From Methylomicrobium agile (lineage in GTDB: Bacteria; Pseudomonadota; Gammaproteobacteria; Methylococcales; Methylomonadaceae): a stretch of 64,000 nt of DNA. Where the stretch lies: positions 620,001 through 684,000 of the forward strand of contig NZ_JPOJ01000001.1 of the NCBI RefSeq assembly GCF_000733855.1. Direction: 5' to 3'. Every line of letters begins with the position of its first letter. The first letter of the stretch is position 1. The translations under genes and the position numbers were made by a program. Below the pieces are notes generated by a model. The model was not told where the DNA came from, ran no database searches, and worked only from the letters and a program-made list of their open reading frames with translations. Shown here piece by piece: positions 1 through 11,908 of this stretch.

Positions 1-325
1 GGGCGGCCAACACATCCTCGGCGCGATGCGGTAGCCACCGTTCCATCGCCTCGTAAGCCGCGAAGGCATTGCGTACTTCCTGGATTTCGCGCGGCGAACC
101 CAGCACGATTCGGCCGTCCAGCACCGCCGTGACCTGTTCCAGCGTCAGCGTGTTCTGCTCGATCGCCAGCGAAGCATGCAGGCTGCGGATACGGTTGCCA
201 CGACGCAGTTGCGGCACCAGTGTATTCCGATTAATCGCGTTCCATTCGCCCAGTAATTCGGAGATACGCGACATCTGCGCGGTCATGCGGTGGGTCAACT
301 GGAAAGGCGGCTGGTAGGCGGGCAT
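1..325 (-). CDS. Fic family protein, N-terminal part (runs off left edge)
   Basis: An open frame starts with ATG at 325 and stays open to base 1 (108 codons). The start MPAYQPPFQLTHRMTAQ and the following helices resemble the Fic N-terminal domain of Fic/DOC AMP-transferases. The stretch SLAIEQNTL around residues 50-60 is close to the inhibitory (S/T)xxxE(G/N) helix that blocks ATP binding in this family. The catalytic HPFxxGNGR loop would lie outside the window, so activity cannot be judged. The ATG overlaps the stop codon of the upstream RAYT gene by one base, so it is probably translated in the same minus-strand operon as the type I restriction genes, where Fic proteins often occur. The family is fairly clear; the target is unknown. 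Confidence 0.75.
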   Translation of the reverse strand, partial: MPAYQPPFQLTHRMTAQMSRISELLGEWNAINRNTLVPQLRRGNRIRSLHASLAIEQNTLTLEQVTAVLDGRIVLGSPREIQEVRNAFAAYEAMERWLPHRAEDVLAA

Positions 326-948
326 CAGCGCGGTTCCTTGCGGTTGCCGTCACTCTGTAGGGGCGAATGATTATCCTGTAGGGGCGAATGATTATTCGCC
401 CCTACAGCCGGATTGTCATGATCGTTCATCCATTGCGCCGGATTGTCGAGAATATATTGCCGGATGAGATTCAGGGATTCATCGTCGCGGATGACGTGTT
501 CGTAATAATTCCGCTGCCAGACGGAACCATCGAAATGGTTTTCCCGCATCCATTTGGTCACGCCGATTTTGAAACCGCGAACCACCGAGCCAATGGTTTT
601 TGACGTCCCCCGCGGATGTTGTGGTGAACGTGACGGAGGGAGGGGCGAATGTAGGGGCGAATGATTATTCGCCCCTACCCCAGCGATCCACAAAATCCCG
701 TGAACGTGATTCGGCATGATCACAAATTCGTCCAATTCCACCAACGGAAAATGATCGGGAATGGCGCGCCAACACTGTTGCGCCATTTGCCCCGCATCAT
801 TCAACCGCATTTCCGTACCTGCGATTTCACCAAACAGGCAGGCGCGTCCACCGGTGCAGATGGTAATGAAATACGCCCCAGCCTGCGAATAGTCATATCC
901 TTTTAGGCGGATTGACCGGCGGCGGTTTTTTGAATTACCGTTCGTCAC
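325..948 (-). CDS. REP-associated tyrosine transposase (RAYT, IS200-like Y1 family)
   Basis: A 207-codon gene starting at GTG 948, inside the end of hsdS (14-bp overlap). The core has the Y1-transposase layout: GAYFITICT near the start, the metal-binding HVH within MPNHVHGILW, and a conserved end with WQRNYYEHVIRD and QYILDNPAQW supplying the likely catalytic tyrosine. RAYTs are single-copy domesticated transposases associated with REP palindromes. Here the gene itself carries two copies of the local 28-bp palindrome (378-405 and 651-678), both in frame. One lies between the HVH region and the tyrosine helix, the other in the C-terminal tail, so the protein has two repeat-encoded inserts of the form VGANNHSPL. 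Whether it remains active with these inserts is unknown. Confidence 0.85.
   Translation of the reverse strand: MTNGNSKNRRRSIRLKGYDYSQAGAYFITICTGGRACLFGEIAGTEMRLNDAGQMAQQCWRAIPDHFPLVELDEFVIMPNHVHGILWIAGVGANNHSPLHSPLPPSRSPQHPRGTSKTIGSVVRGFKIGVTKWMRENHFDGSVWQRNYYEHVIRDDESLNLIRQYILDNPAQWMNDHDNPAVGANNHSPLQDNHSPLQSDGNRKEPR
378..405. repeat. 28-bp palindromic REP (family A), copy 1
   Basis: Perfect palindrome beginning GTAGGGGCGAAT and ending ATTCGCCCCTAC. A half copy (358-374) lies just before it. It sits inside the 3' end of the RAYT gene and is read in frame as VGANNHSPL, after which the half copy gives NHSPL. Confidence 0.95.
651..678. repeat. 28-bp palindromic REP (family A), copy 2
   Basis: Same palindrome as at 378-405, with a half copy at 640-650. 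It lies in the middle of the RAYT coding region, where it encodes [13 protein letters not shown] between the HVH and tyrosine parts of the enzyme. Confidence 0.95.
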
Positions 949-2338
949 GTCGTACCTTCATATTCGATATGTTAGGCCGGGATTTCAGGATCGAATGATT
1001 ATTCGTTTCCACGTCATTTCCGATATTCGTCCGTGTGTTCGACGCACCCGGTAGGGGCGAATAATTATTCGCCCCTACACCCACCCGCAGCTTGCCGGAG
1101 ATCAGCCTCGGCAGTAGGGTGTCGCGCAGGGTGGCGAGGGTTCGCGCTTGCAATGCGTTGTTGATTTTCTGCTCGAACAGTGGCGTGATGACGGCATCTG
1201 CCTTCGCCATTTCATCCGGCGGCGGCACGGCAACTTTGGCGGCACTGAGGTGGCCGCGCTGGATATGCCCCATCGTGGTGGCCTTGCCTGCGGCGATGGC
1301 GCGAAAGTCCGCAAGGTGCTGGCGTGTAGCGAAGTAGTAGAACCACTTGGGCACTTCGCGCGAGGTAATCTTGAATAGGTGCTGGTTCAACGCGCCGCGC
1401 CCGCCCGTCCACACCTCGACCTCCAGCGAACCCGACCACGAGAACAGCACATCGCCATCCTCGACGATGTATTCGGACTTGATGCGCGCGCTGGCCCTGT
1501 CCGCTCCGTCGGTGTTGCCCGCACGAAGCTGGGCGATTTTGATGACGGGCAGGAACTCGGTCTCGCTTTCGGGCGGAAATTTTTGCAGCGCCAGACCGTT
1601 GAGGTAGTCCGCAATCGCGTCGAGAGAAGCCACCCGCCACCCCTTCGGAATCAAGCCCAGTTCCGATTCCTGCATGTCCTCTTGCGGCACGCCGTGTAGG
1701 GGCGAATGATGTAGGGGCGAATAATTATTCGCCCCTACGGGTTGCGCGAAATCCACGAACCACGACTTGAACAACGCGCTAGAGATGGCTTGCAGCGTGG
1801 CGTTGGTTCGGCGCAGGTTGTCGATGCGGTCGTCGAGCGTTTTCACTATGCCGAGAATTTCTCTCTGTACTTCTAGCGGCGGCAGCTTCACTTCAAGTGC
1901 CTGCATACGCTTGGTATCGAGCTTGCCAGCGCCTATGCCTGTGAACTCAACGATGGATTCAAGAAGGAACTCTTGATTTGCGAGAAGCCAGTAGAGCAAA
2001 AACCACGGGTCGAGCTTCGTCTCATCTGCAACCAGTGCTTTGACATCCTGATTGAACGCAACATCGCGAGTTGCAATGCCAACAGGTAGCCGATTGTGAA
2101 GTGCACCGCCGCGAACCAACAGCAATACGGAATCTTTCTTCGCCCAGCGCGAGCCGCTTTTAAGACCTTGCAGCGTGATTTTCAAGTCCGAGTCGTCAAT
2201 GCGAATGTCGTGCATTGAGTTGGCGCTTATCCACGGAATGTCGCCATTCCAAAATTCGGGCGTGGCTTTGTTGGGCGTGCCGCCCGAAAGCCATTTCGTC
2301 ACTTCACCGAGCGTGACGGAAGTCCACTCAGATGCCAT
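935..2338 (-). CDS. hsdS: Type I restriction-modification specificity subunit HsdS
   Basis: DNA-recognition subunit that sets the target of the HsdM methylase and the HsdR nuclease. Two target-recognition domains are visible. The first starts WTSVTLGEVTKWLSGGTP and ends in the coiled central repeat KLPPLEVQREILGIV to SSALFKSWFVDF. The second starts LGLIPKGWRVASL and ends with the second repeat TLATLRDTLLPRLISGKL. ATG 2338 is chosen because it gives the usual N-terminus MASEWTSVTL; GTG 2362 in the same frame is possible. Two family A palindromes are inserted in frame: 1711-1738 in the linker between the two half-subunits and 1051-1078 after the last helix, followed by a decayed copy near 985-1005. 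The inserts sit in linker and tail, where they may be tolerated. Confidence 0.93.
   Translation of the reverse strand: MASEWTSVTLGEVTKWLSGGTPNKATPEFWNGDIPWISANSMHDIRIDDSDLKITLQGLKSGSRWAKKDSVLLLVRGGALHNRLPVGIATRDVAFNQDVKALVADETKLDPWFLLYWLLANQEFLLESIVEFTGIGAGKLDTKRMQALEVKLPPLEVQREILGIVKTLDDRIDNLRRTNATLQAISSALFKSWFVDFAQPVGANNYSPLHHSPLHGVPQEDMQESELGLIPKGWRVASLDAIADYLNGLALQKFPPESETEFLPVIKIAQLRAGNTDGADRASARIKSEYIVEDGDVLFSWSGSLEVEVWTGGRGALNQHLFKITSREVPKWFYYFATRQHLADFRAIAAGKATTMGHIQRGHLSAAKVAVPPPDEMAKADAVITPLFEQKINNALQARTLATLRDTLLPRLISGKLRVGVGANNYSPLPGASNTRTNIGNDVETNNHSILKSRPNISNMKVRRDER
1051..1078. repeat. 28-bp palindromic REP (family A), copy 3
   Basis: Variant with ATAATTATT in the centre. It lies in frame near the 3' end of hsdS and encodes VGANNYSPL after the last conserved helix. 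A decayed relative (GAATGATTATTCG) lies about 50 bp further along, also in frame. Confidence 0.95.
1711..1738. repeat. 28-bp palindromic REP (family A), copy 4
   Basis: Full palindrome with a half copy at 1696-1710, in frame in the hsdS linker between the two target-recognition halves. It encodes VGANNYSPLHHSPL. Confidence 0.95.
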
Positions 2339-2365
2339 AACCCAGTCCCCCCATCTTCTCACGGT

Positions 2366-2686
2366 TCATTTCCTCACCTCCGCGTCTTCATCCCACAGGT
2401 CACGGTAGGCGTTCACATAGCGCGCCACCGCCGCCGGATTCTGGGCAAAGTAATAGCGGCACAGATCTTTGAACAATTTCAGTCCCTGCGACACGCAAGC
2501 ACAGTCCAATAGATGGTCAAGTACTCTTTCAATTTCATGGGCGTCGAGGGAACCTGAGCGGATGATGTGCTTAACCATCGGCTCAATTTCACGGGCCATC
2601 TGAACGTGGAGCTTGTTAATTTGAACCGCAGCCTCCTTTATGCCCATCAAGAACGAGGCACTGGAATCAGGCCGGTGAGTGTTCAT
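2366..2686 (-). CDS. Small protein of unknown function in the hsd operon
   Basis: The 106-codon frame beginning MNTHRPDSSASFLMG is taken from ATG 2686, which overlaps the rhuM stop codon (ATGA). A longer reading from 2920 would lie entirely over rhuM and looks like a shadow. The protein is acidic and helical, with a central EIERVLDHLLDCACVSQGL and a Tyr/Asp-rich end; I recognise no domain. It ends 27 bases before the hsdS ATG. Position and coupling suggest it is co-expressed with rhuM and belongs to the same inserted cassette. It could be a regulator or partner of RhuM; nothing in the sequence proves this. Confidence 0.7.
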   Translation of the reverse strand: MNTHRPDSSASFLMGIKEAAVQINKLHVQMAREIEPMVKHIIRSGSLDAHEIERVLDHLLDCACVSQGLKLFKDLCRYYFAQNPAAVARYVNAYRDLWDEDAEVRK

Positions 2687-3748
2687 GGCTTCTTCCCCTT
2701 CGGCTTTACCGCCTTGGCAGGCTTGGCAATCGCCTGTGTCTGCCGCTCCAGCGCCAGAAAGCGGTCGAAGTCGCTCTCGAACAGCCGGTCCTGCACGATG
2801 CGGTATTTCTCGAACTCGGTTTCGGCGTGCAGCTTGGCGATTTCCGCCGTCACTTTGCCGGCGTCCTTCAATAGCCCATAGTCGAACAGTTCGATGAAGC
2901 TGTTGAGCCGCGTTTCCCAATCCTCCATCGTCAGCGGGATGTGGCGCTTGGCCATGCTCTCGGCGAAATCCAGGTAGGCCGAAACCATGCGTTCCAGTTG
3001 CTCCAGCTCGAACGCCGAAAGGTAGTTCTTGGCAACCGAAACATCGTATTTCTGGATCTTGCCGTGGGGCGCATCTTTCCAGGTGGTCAAGCCCATGAAC
3101 TGCTTGTAGGCATCGGCGCGCGCCACGATGACCTCGGCTGCCGTGTGGCCGTGGATGGCGTAGTGCATTTTGTTCCGCACGCTGGCGAAGAAGCGTTTGG
3201 TGGTGGCGGCGTTGCGGTCGTAGTCCAGCGCGGCGGAATAGATGTCGGTGATCTTCTGATAGAACTTACGCTCGGACATCCGTATTTCACGGACGCGCTC
3301 CAGTTGCTCCTCGAAGTATTGCGTGGTCAGCACGCTGCCGGACTTCAACCGTTCGGCATCCATCACGTAGGCTTTGATGGCGAACTCCGACACCACGTCG
3401 GTAGCCCATTTGCGGAACTGCACGGCACGCTCGCTGTTGACCTTGTAACCCACGGCGATGATGGCCTTGAGGTTGTAGTGCTTGGTGTCGTAGGTCTTGC
3501 CGTCCGCCGCAGTTATTCGAAAATTTCGAATAACTGCCGACTCCTCCAGTTCGCTGTCGGAGAAGATTTTCTTCAAGTGGTAGTTGATGGTGTGTGTTTC
3601 CACGTTGTAGAGCGTACCCATCATCTTCTGGGTCAGCCATACGTTTTCGTCGGCATAGACCGCCTCGACCCCGCCTTCGCCGCTCGCAGCCACGAAAGTC
3701 AGGTATTCAGCAGCCGAACTGCGGGTGAGGCTGACTTCCGTTTTTTTC

Positions 3749-3759
<11 letters not shown>
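2683..3759 (-). CDS. RhuM family protein
   Basis: A 358-residue protein with the RhuM family signature: an N-terminal DNA-binding-like section (VWLTQKMMGTLYNVETHTINYHLKKIF), then DTKHYNLKAIIAVGYKVNSERAVQFRKWA, and a C-terminal helical domain with HIPLTMEDWETRLNSFIEL. RhuM was first named in a Salmonella pathogenicity island, but its relatives are common inside type I restriction operons; the biochemical role is unsettled. The start codon lies 11 bases inside the frame-corrected end of hsdM, and its stop overlaps the next gene, so it sits in the hsd operon. The 15-bp sequence over its start is repeated at the hsdS start. Confidence 0.88.
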
Positions 3760-5328
<1,569 letters not shown>

Positions 5329-5470
5329 CGTGTCCTGTCCTATGTGCATGCCGGGTCGTTCGGCACGATCAGAAATTCCGTCACCAGCGCCACCGGCTCC
5401 AAGCCGTGTCCGTCGCGTTTGAGCTTGACTAAAGACTCGGTCGAAATTAACCTCCGGAGTTTCGCCCTCA

Positions 5471-5757
5471 TCGTTCCCACGCTCATCGTTACACACAAGT
5501 CCTGTAAAGCTCAAGCAGTGGAGTTCAAAGCTTGCTTTGAACGTGATAGAGGAGCGAACCAAAGCGAGCTTTGGACTCCCGCCGGCTTCCACATAAAGAT
5601 TCCGTCAACAATGATTTCCCGCTGTAGGGTACGCTGTGCGTACCTTCTCAAAGCTCAAAAGGTACGCACAGCGTACCCTACAATAAGGTTGTATTTGATG
5701 GAATATTGAATGGGCGGATACGATATGTATAACGACGAGCGCTCTGCGTGGGAACGA
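5471..5757. repeat. REPIN-like composite: inverted half-REPs enclosing a REP hairpin
   Basis: The arm CGTTCCCACGC (5472-5482) and its reverse complement GCGTGGGAACG (5746-5756) face each other across about 260 bp. The same arm sequence flanks the second RAYT gene at 42.96-43.70 kb. The interior holds a family B hairpin (5624-5681). The composite fills the gap between the two fragments of the regulator gene. Confidence 0.65.
5624..5681. repeat. REP hairpin, family B, copy 1
   Basis: Arms GTAGGGTACGCTGTGCGTACC (5624-5644) and its exact reverse complement (5661-5681) around a 16-base loop. The same arms occur at 13502-13558 and, interrupted, at 15671-15844. Confidence 0.95.
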
Positions 5758-6004
5758 TAAGTGTAAGTTATTTTTAACCAAATCCCAAGCCGTAGCCCCC
5801 CATCATCCGCAGCGAGCGCGACAAGTTGAGTATCTGCCGCCCGGTCAACTCGGCCAGCGCCGTCAGCGACTTGGGCCGCCGGTCACGAATCAGGCTCAGC
5901 CGGGCCTGGTTGTCCTCGGACAGCACCGCCGTCATTGTTGCCAGTCACGCCCGGCCAGACAGTCATCGACGAGGTCGACGAAAGGATAGCTCATGTTCTT
6001 CTCG

Positions 6005-6715
6005 TCACATCATATCGTCTGCATCGGGGCCGGCCACGGGCGCGGCTTCTTCCTTACCGTAGTACAGCACGCCCAACCGGATGCGTTCGCGCCCCATCGC
6101 CAAACGATGGTCATTGGTGTCGCGCAACGAATAGACGCATCCGCAATACTCCTGCTGGTAGAAGTTTTCCCGTTTGCTGATTTCGATCATGCGCGCCGAA
6201 CCGCCGCCCTTGCGCCAGTTATAGTCCCAGTACAGCAGGTCTGGGTAGTGCGCGGCGGCGCGGTGGCCGCAGCCGTTGATCTGCCGCATGTCCTTCCAGC
6301 GCGAAATGCCCAGCGAACTGGTGATGACCGGGAAACCGTGCTCGTGCGCGTATAAGGCAGTCCGCTCGAAACGCATGTCGAAGCACATGGTGCAGCGGAC
6401 GCCGCGTTCGGGTTCGTGTTCCATGCCTTTGGCGTGCGCGAACCAGTTGTCGCGGTCGTAATCGGCATCGACGAAGGGCACGCCGAACTGCTCCGCGAAG
6501 CGGATGTTCTCGTGCTTGCGCAGCTCGTATTCCTTGCGTGGGTGGATGTTGGGGTTGTAGAAGAAGATGGTGAAATCGATACCGGAAGCCACCATCGCCT
6601 CCATGACCTCCCCGCTGCAGGGCGCGCAGCAGGAATGCAGCAGCACCTTATCGTGGCCGTTGGGCAAGGGCAGCGGATTGCGCTTGAAATCGGGTTTTTG
6701 ATCCATGTTTTTCAT
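6005..6715 (-). CDS. queH: Epoxyqueuosine reductase QueH
   Basis: Catalyses the last step of queuosine synthesis in tRNA, reduction of epoxyqueuosine, as the non-homologous replacement of cobalamin-dependent QueG. The 236-residue protein has the family cysteines: SCCAPCSGE near residue 30, the CTMCFDMR motif in the middle, GCGHRAA, and [10 protein letters not shown] near the end, which bind an iron-sulfur cluster and a second metal. Length is typical. The start [13 protein letters not shown] could be moved to the second Met. It stands alone, with repeats and broken genes on both sides. Confidence 0.92.
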   Translation of the reverse strand: MKNMDQKPDFKRNPLPLPNGHDKVLLHSCCAPCSGEVMEAMVASGIDFTIFFYNPNIHPRKEYELRKHENIRFAEQFGVPFVDADYDRDNWFAHAKGMEHEPERGVRCTMCFDMRFERTALYAHEHGFPVITSSLGISRWKDMRQINGCGHRAAAHYPDLLYWDYNWRKGGGSARMIEISKRENFYQQEYCGCVYSLRDTNDHRLAMGRERIRLGVLYYGKEEAAPVAGPDADDMM

Positions 6716-6743
6716 CGTGTGTGGACGTGGGTGCGTGGTTATT

Positions 6744-6854
6744 ATGAGCCAGTTACCTGTTAAGGGTTGGTATGAAATTGTAGGTAATCATACGCTGGGG
6801 GACGCCATACTGGAACGCCTCGTTCACAATGTCTACCGCAGCGCTCAATGGTGA
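6744..6854 (+). pseudogene. IS21-family istB remnant (C-terminal end)
   Basis: The frame reads [19 protein letters not shown], then AILERLVHNVYRSAQW and a stop. It matches the end of IstB helper ATPases (SQLPV, W-x-I-G, L-D-A-I-L-x-R-L-V-H-N). Nothing upstream preserves the rest of istB or istA, so this is a leftover of an IS21 element. The remainder of 6716-7171 has no supportable gene; a minus-strand reading at 6845-7036 was rejected. Confidence 0.7.
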
Positions 6855-7081
6855 ATCCATGCACAATACGCGCTCAAAGGTAACTGCATAACGATCATCG
6901 TATCATTTTGTCTGAAGCTTTCTACTGCAGTTCGCGCCTTGATAAGAACCACAACTATGAACGCGGACCAGTGCCGGTTTTGATAATACAAATCGAGAAA
7001 GTCGATGACGTAACCGTAGGCGCGTCTCATAGACACAAACTATAGCGAATTGAAAAAGCCTGAGACTCGATCAGGAGTCAA

Positions 7082-7151
7082 ATGCGCATATATATATTTT
7101 TATGCGCATATATACAATTTTAGAGCATAAGTGATATAGTATGCGCCATAT
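7082..7151 (+). promoter_or_regulatory. Repeated operator-like sites before the RHH gene
   Basis: ATGCGCATATATA occurs twice (7082-7094 and 7102-7114), spaced two helical turns apart, and the related half-palindrome TATGCGCCATAT lies at 7140-7151. They sit just upstream of a ribbon-helix-helix gene, the arrangement expected for autoregulation. Binding itself is inferred. Confidence 0.55.
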
Positions 7152-7171
7152 GATGACTATCGGAGCAAAAA

Positions 7172-8742
<1,571 letters not shown>

Positions 8743-8766
8743 TCCACTCAATCGCAGGAGACTTGC

Positions 8767-9147
8767 ATGGCCATCTTTACCCACATCACCGTCGGCACCA
8801 ACGACCTGGAACGGGCCCGCGCCTTTTACGACCAAGTGCTTTCCGCCCTTGCCTACCAACGAGTGGCCGACTCGGAGACAGCCGCCATCTGGGGAGAATC
8901 CGCGCCCGAGTTTTTCGTGCTGAAACCCGCCGACGGCCAGCCGGCCAGCGTCGGCAACGGGGTCACGGTGAGCTTTGCGGCACCCAGCCGGGCGGCGGTG
9001 GACGAGTTCCACAAGCGCGCCCTGGCCGCTGGTGGGCAGGACGCCGGCGCTCCCGGCCCCCGCAGCTTCGCCCCCAATGCCTACGCGACTTACGCACGCG
9101 ACCTGGACGGCCACAAGATCGTTGCTGTTTGCCTGCAGCCTGCGTGA
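8767..9147 (+). CDS. VOC (glyoxalase/bleomycin-resistance fold) family protein
   Basis: 126 residues starting at ATG 8767 with GCAGGAG upstream. The start FTHITVGTNDLERARAFYDQVL is the typical first beta-alpha-beta of a vicinal-oxygen-chelate domain, and the end AYATYARDLDGHKIVAVC is the matching closing strand with the DLDGHKI motif. The substrate is unknown. VOC proteins of this size often sit next to frmA in proteobacteria, so a link to glutathione or aldehyde chemistry is plausible. Readings in the other plus frame over the same DNA are shadows. Confidence 0.88.
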   Translation: MAIFTHITVGTNDLERARAFYDQVLSALAYQRVADSETAAIWGESAPEFFVLKPADGQPASVGNGVTVSFAAPSRAAVDEFHKRALAAGGQDAGAPGPRSFAPNAYATYARDLDGHKIVAVCLQPA

Positions 9148-9189
9148 CGATGCGCACAATGCCAGTCTGATTTTCGATGGTGAACCCGA

Positions 9190-9381
9190 ATGACTATTGA
9201 CCAACTACGCGAGCACATGGCGTGGCACAAAAAACAGGCCGCGAAGCACCACAGCGCTATAGCACTTTTGAATCGGCAGATTAAACAGATTCAACGGGGC
9301 AAAACAAAAACAGTTGAATTATTACTTCAACGCTCGGGCATTCAGCCTATCGAAATGGAACAAATTACGGATAACTCATGA
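9190..9381 (+). CDS. Small protein between the formaldehyde genes, unknown
   Basis: 63 codons, ATG 9190, stop overlapping the frmB start (ATGA at 9378). The product is basic and helical (HMAWHKKQAAKHHSAIALL, then RQIKQIQRGKTKTVELLL) with no recognised domain. Translational coupling to frmB favours a real gene; the lack of an obvious homologue and its small size argue for caution. Confidence 0.55.
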   Translation: MTIDQLREHMAWHKKQAAKHHSAIALLNRQIKQIQRGKTKTVELLLQRSGIQPIEMEQITDNS

Positions 9382-10229
9382 AAGAAACACTCAACCTCGT
9401 CGCCTCCAGTAAATCTTTTGGCGGCTGGCAGCAACGCTATAGCCATCATGCTCTATCCGTGGGCTGCGAGATGACTTTCTCCATCTATCTTCCGCCCGCG
9501 GCGGAGCAGAGCCCGGTGCCGGTTCTATACTGGCTCTCGGGCCTCACCTGTACCGATGAAAACTTCGTGCAGAAAGCAGGAGCCCAGCGGGTAGCGGCGG
9601 CCCTGGGCATCGCCATCGTGACTCCCGATACCAGTCCCCGCGGCGAGCAGGTGCCCGGTGATCCCGAAGGCGCCTGGGACTTCGGCCTTGGCGCCGGCTT
9701 CTATGTCGATGCGACGGAAGAGCCCTGGAATCGCAACTACCGCATGCACGACTACGTGGTGAACGAATTGCCGGGCTTGATCGAGGCTCATTTTCCGGTT
9801 ACCAAGAACCGGGCAATCAGCGGCCACTCCATGGGGGGACACGGGGCACTGGTCTGTGCTCTGCGCAACCCGGGACGCTACCGCTCGGTGTCGGCTTTTT
9901 CCCCGATCACCCATCCCGGGGACTGTCCTTGGGGGCGCAAGGCTTTTACCCATTACCTGGGAACGGACGAAACCCTTTGGCGCGCCTGGGATGCCTGCGA
10001 GTTGATCGCCACCGCCCGCGAGCGCCTGCTCCTGCTGGTGGACCAAGGGCAGGACGACAATTTCCTTGTCGAACAGCTCAAGCCCGAGGCCTTGGAAGCG
10101 GCCTGCACCGAAGCCGGCTACCCCCTGACCCTCCGGCGCCAACCCGGCTACGACCACAGCTATTACTTCATCGCCAGCTTCATCGAGGATCACCTTCGGC
10201 ATCACGCAGCCGCTCTTTTGGCGGATTGA
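9378..10229 (+). CDS. frmB: S-formylglutathione hydrolase
   Basis: Esterase-D type serine hydrolase releasing formate and glutathione from S-formylglutathione, completing the FrmA route. 283 residues, as usual. The nucleophile is S151 in SGHSMGGHGAL; the acid and base residues lie in LLLVDQGQDDNFL and GYDHSYYFI. The N-terminal SPVPVLYWLSGLTCTDENFVQ is characteristic. It overlaps the small gene upstream by four bases and closes the operon; the next gene, gnd, starts 177 bases on with its own ribosome-binding site. Confidence 0.96.
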   Translation: MKETLNLVASSKSFGGWQQRYSHHALSVGCEMTFSIYLPPAAEQSPVPVLYWLSGLTCTDENFVQKAGAQRVAAALGIAIVTPDTSPRGEQVPGDPEGAWDFGLGAGFYVDATEEPWNRNYRMHDYVVNELPGLIEAHFPVTKNRAISGHSMGGHGALVCALRNPGRYRSVSAFSPITHPGDCPWGRKAFTHYLGTDETLWRAWDACELIATARERLLLLVDQGQDDNFLVEQLKPEALEAACTEAGYPLTLRRQPGYDHSYYFIASFIEDHLRHHAAALLAD

Positions 10230-10406
10230 ATCAGTATTTTTCCTTTCGGGCATGCTTGTTGATACATGGCCGAACATACCCTGTTCCTTACCGAGAAACT
10301 GGCCGAGGAGCAGTTGGGGCACACTATTGAAGAAATGTCGCCGGCTTCTCAACCGGCGTCAACAGTTTGCAATATTTTTTCTATGACACATTAAGGAGGA
10401 TTTCCG

Positions 10407-11855
10407 ATGACCAAGGCGGATATTGGCCTGATTGGCCTGGCGGTAATGGGGCAAAACCTGGTTTTGAACATGAACGATCACGGCTTCAAGGTGACTGTGC
10501 ATAACCGCAGTGCCGACAAAACCGATGAATTCATCAAGGGGCAGGCTGCCGGCACTCAGGTGGTTGCCGCCTATTCGTTGCCGGAACTGGTGGACCAACT
10601 GGCTGCGCCGCGCATTGTGATGCTGATGGTCAAGGCCGGGGCGGTGGTGGATCAATACATTGAACAACTGGTTCCCTTGCTGGTACCCGGCGACATGATT
10701 GTCGACGGCGGTAATTCGCTCTATACCGATACCAATCGCCGTACCGATGCGTTGAAACAACAGGGTATTTTGTATATCGGCACCGGGGTTTCTGGTGGCG
10801 AAGAAGGCGCGCGCCACGGACCATCGATCATGCCGGGCGGCAATCCACAGGCCTGGGAGCGGGTCAAACCCATTTTGCAGGCCATCAGCGCCAAGGTGAA
10901 TGACGAACCTTGTTGTCAGTGGGTAGGCGATCAGGGCGCCGGACATTATGTGAAAATGGTGCACAACGGTATTGAATACGGCGATATGCAGCTGATCTGC
11001 GAAGCCTATCAGTTATTGACCGATGGGCTTGGACTGACGGCTGAGGAATGTGCCGGCGTGTTTGCCGAGTGGAATAAGGCCGAACTCAGTTCTTACCTGA
11101 TTGAAATTACCGCCAATATTCTCGCCTATCAGGACAGCGACGGGCAGCCGTTGCTGGACAAGATACTGGATAGCGCCGGTCAGAAAGGCACCGGCAAATG
11201 GACAGGCATCAACGCGCTGGAACTGGGGATTCCGCTGACGCTGATTGGAGAAGCCGTGTTCGCCCGCTGCTTGTCGGCCATGAAAGACGAGCGGGTCCGT
11301 GCTGCCGAGCGTCTGCCGCGCACGCTCAAACGTTTCGACGGCGATAAGGCGGAAATGATCGCAGCCATCCGTCAGGCCCTGTATGCGTCCAAGATCATTT
11401 CCTACGCCCAGGGTTTCCGCCTGATGCGCGAAGCGGCCAGCGAATACCGGTGGACACTTAACTATGGTGATATTGCTCTGATGTGGCGTGGGGGTTGTAT
11501 CATCCGCAGCGCGTTTCTGGGTGACATCAAACAGGCTTACACCGACAATCCGCAACTGGAAAACCTGCTACTGGCCGACTTTTTCGCCAACGCCATGCAA
11601 ACGGCCGAGGCGGGTTGGCGCAAGGCGGTGATGACCGCCATCGAACTGGGCGTCCCCACCCCGGCGTTTTCCAGCGCACTGGCTTATTACGATGGTTACC
11701 GCAGCGCCCGTCTGCCCGCCAATCTGCTGCAAGCCCAGCGCGACTATTTTGGCGCCCACAGCTACGAGCGCATTGACCAGCCGCGCGGCCGGTTTTTCCA
11801 TACCGACTGGACCGGGCGCGGCGGCAAGACCGCTTCCTCCACCTACACGGTATAA
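10407..11855 (+). CDS. gnd: 6-phosphogluconate dehydrogenase (decarboxylating)
   Basis: Converts 6-phosphogluconate to ribulose 5-phosphate, CO2 and NADPH. 482 residues. The start has the NADP-binding [18 protein letters not shown]; the middle carries [19 protein letters not shown] and the catalytic lysine in [19 protein letters not shown]; the C-terminal [18 protein letters not shown] is the family signature. AAGGAGG precedes the ATG. Together with zwf just downstream and pgi after it, it forms the dissimilatory ribulose-monophosphate cycle that oxidises formaldehyde to CO2 in type I methanotrophs. Confidence 0.97.
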   Translation: MTKADIGLIGLAVMGQNLVLNMNDHGFKVTVHNRSADKTDEFIKGQAAGTQVVAAYSLPELVDQLAAPRIVMLMVKAGAVVDQYIEQLVPLLVPGDMIVDGGNSLYTDTNRRTDALKQQGILYIGTGVSGGEEGARHGPSIMPGGNPQAWERVKPILQAISAKVNDEPCCQWVGDQGAGHYVKMVHNGIEYGDMQLICEAYQLLTDGLGLTAEECAGVFAEWNKAELSSYLIEITANILAYQDSDGQPLLDKILDSAGQKGTGKWTGINALELGIPLTLIGEAVFARCLSAMKDERVRAAERLPRTLKRFDGDKAEMIAAIRQALYASKIISYAQGFRLMREAASEYRWTLNYGDIALMWRGGCIIRSAFLGDIKQAYTDNPQLENLLLADFFANAMQTAEAGWRKAVMTAIELGVPTPAFSSALAYYDGYRSARLPANLLQAQRDYFGAHSYERIDQPRGRFFHTDWTGRGGKTASSTYTV

Positions 11856-11908
11856 ACGATAGCAACGGGGCAGCTCCGGTTTTTCCAGTTTCAAACCCAC
11901 CAACGATC

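Larger units (their letters stand above)
5340..5935 (-). pseudogene. Helix-turn-helix regulator gene split by a repeat insertion
   Basis: Two separated fragments look like the halves of one small winged-helix regulator. The N-terminal half (ATG 5935 to a stop at 5774) reads MTAVLSEDNQARLSLIRD, then a clear helix-turn-helix (SLTALAELTG, NLSRSLRMM) ending in YGL. The C-terminal half, at about 5430-5340 in an open frame ending at TAG 5340, reads [20 protein letters not shown]. That is the strand-rich end expected directly after YGL in small HTH regulators often paired with toxin-like genes. About 290 bp of repeat DNA lies between them. Just upstream, overlapping the ATG, a short frame ending MSYPFVDLVDDCLAGRDWQQ may be the end of the lost partner gene. 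Joining the halves is inference. Confidence 0.5.

Noticed and set aside
2686-2920. N-terminal extension of the small hsd-operon gene
   Set aside because: It would overlap rhuM over its whole length and reads like an out-of-frame translation; the ATGA-coupled start at 2686 is better.
6845-7036. 63-codon minus-strand frame between queH and the RHH gene
   Set aside because: No domain, no ribosome-binding site, overlaps the istB remnant.
10266-10394. Possible 42-codon gene (MAEHTLFLTEKLAEEQLGHT) between frmB and gnd
   Set aside because: Too short, no clear ribosome-binding site, no recognised family.
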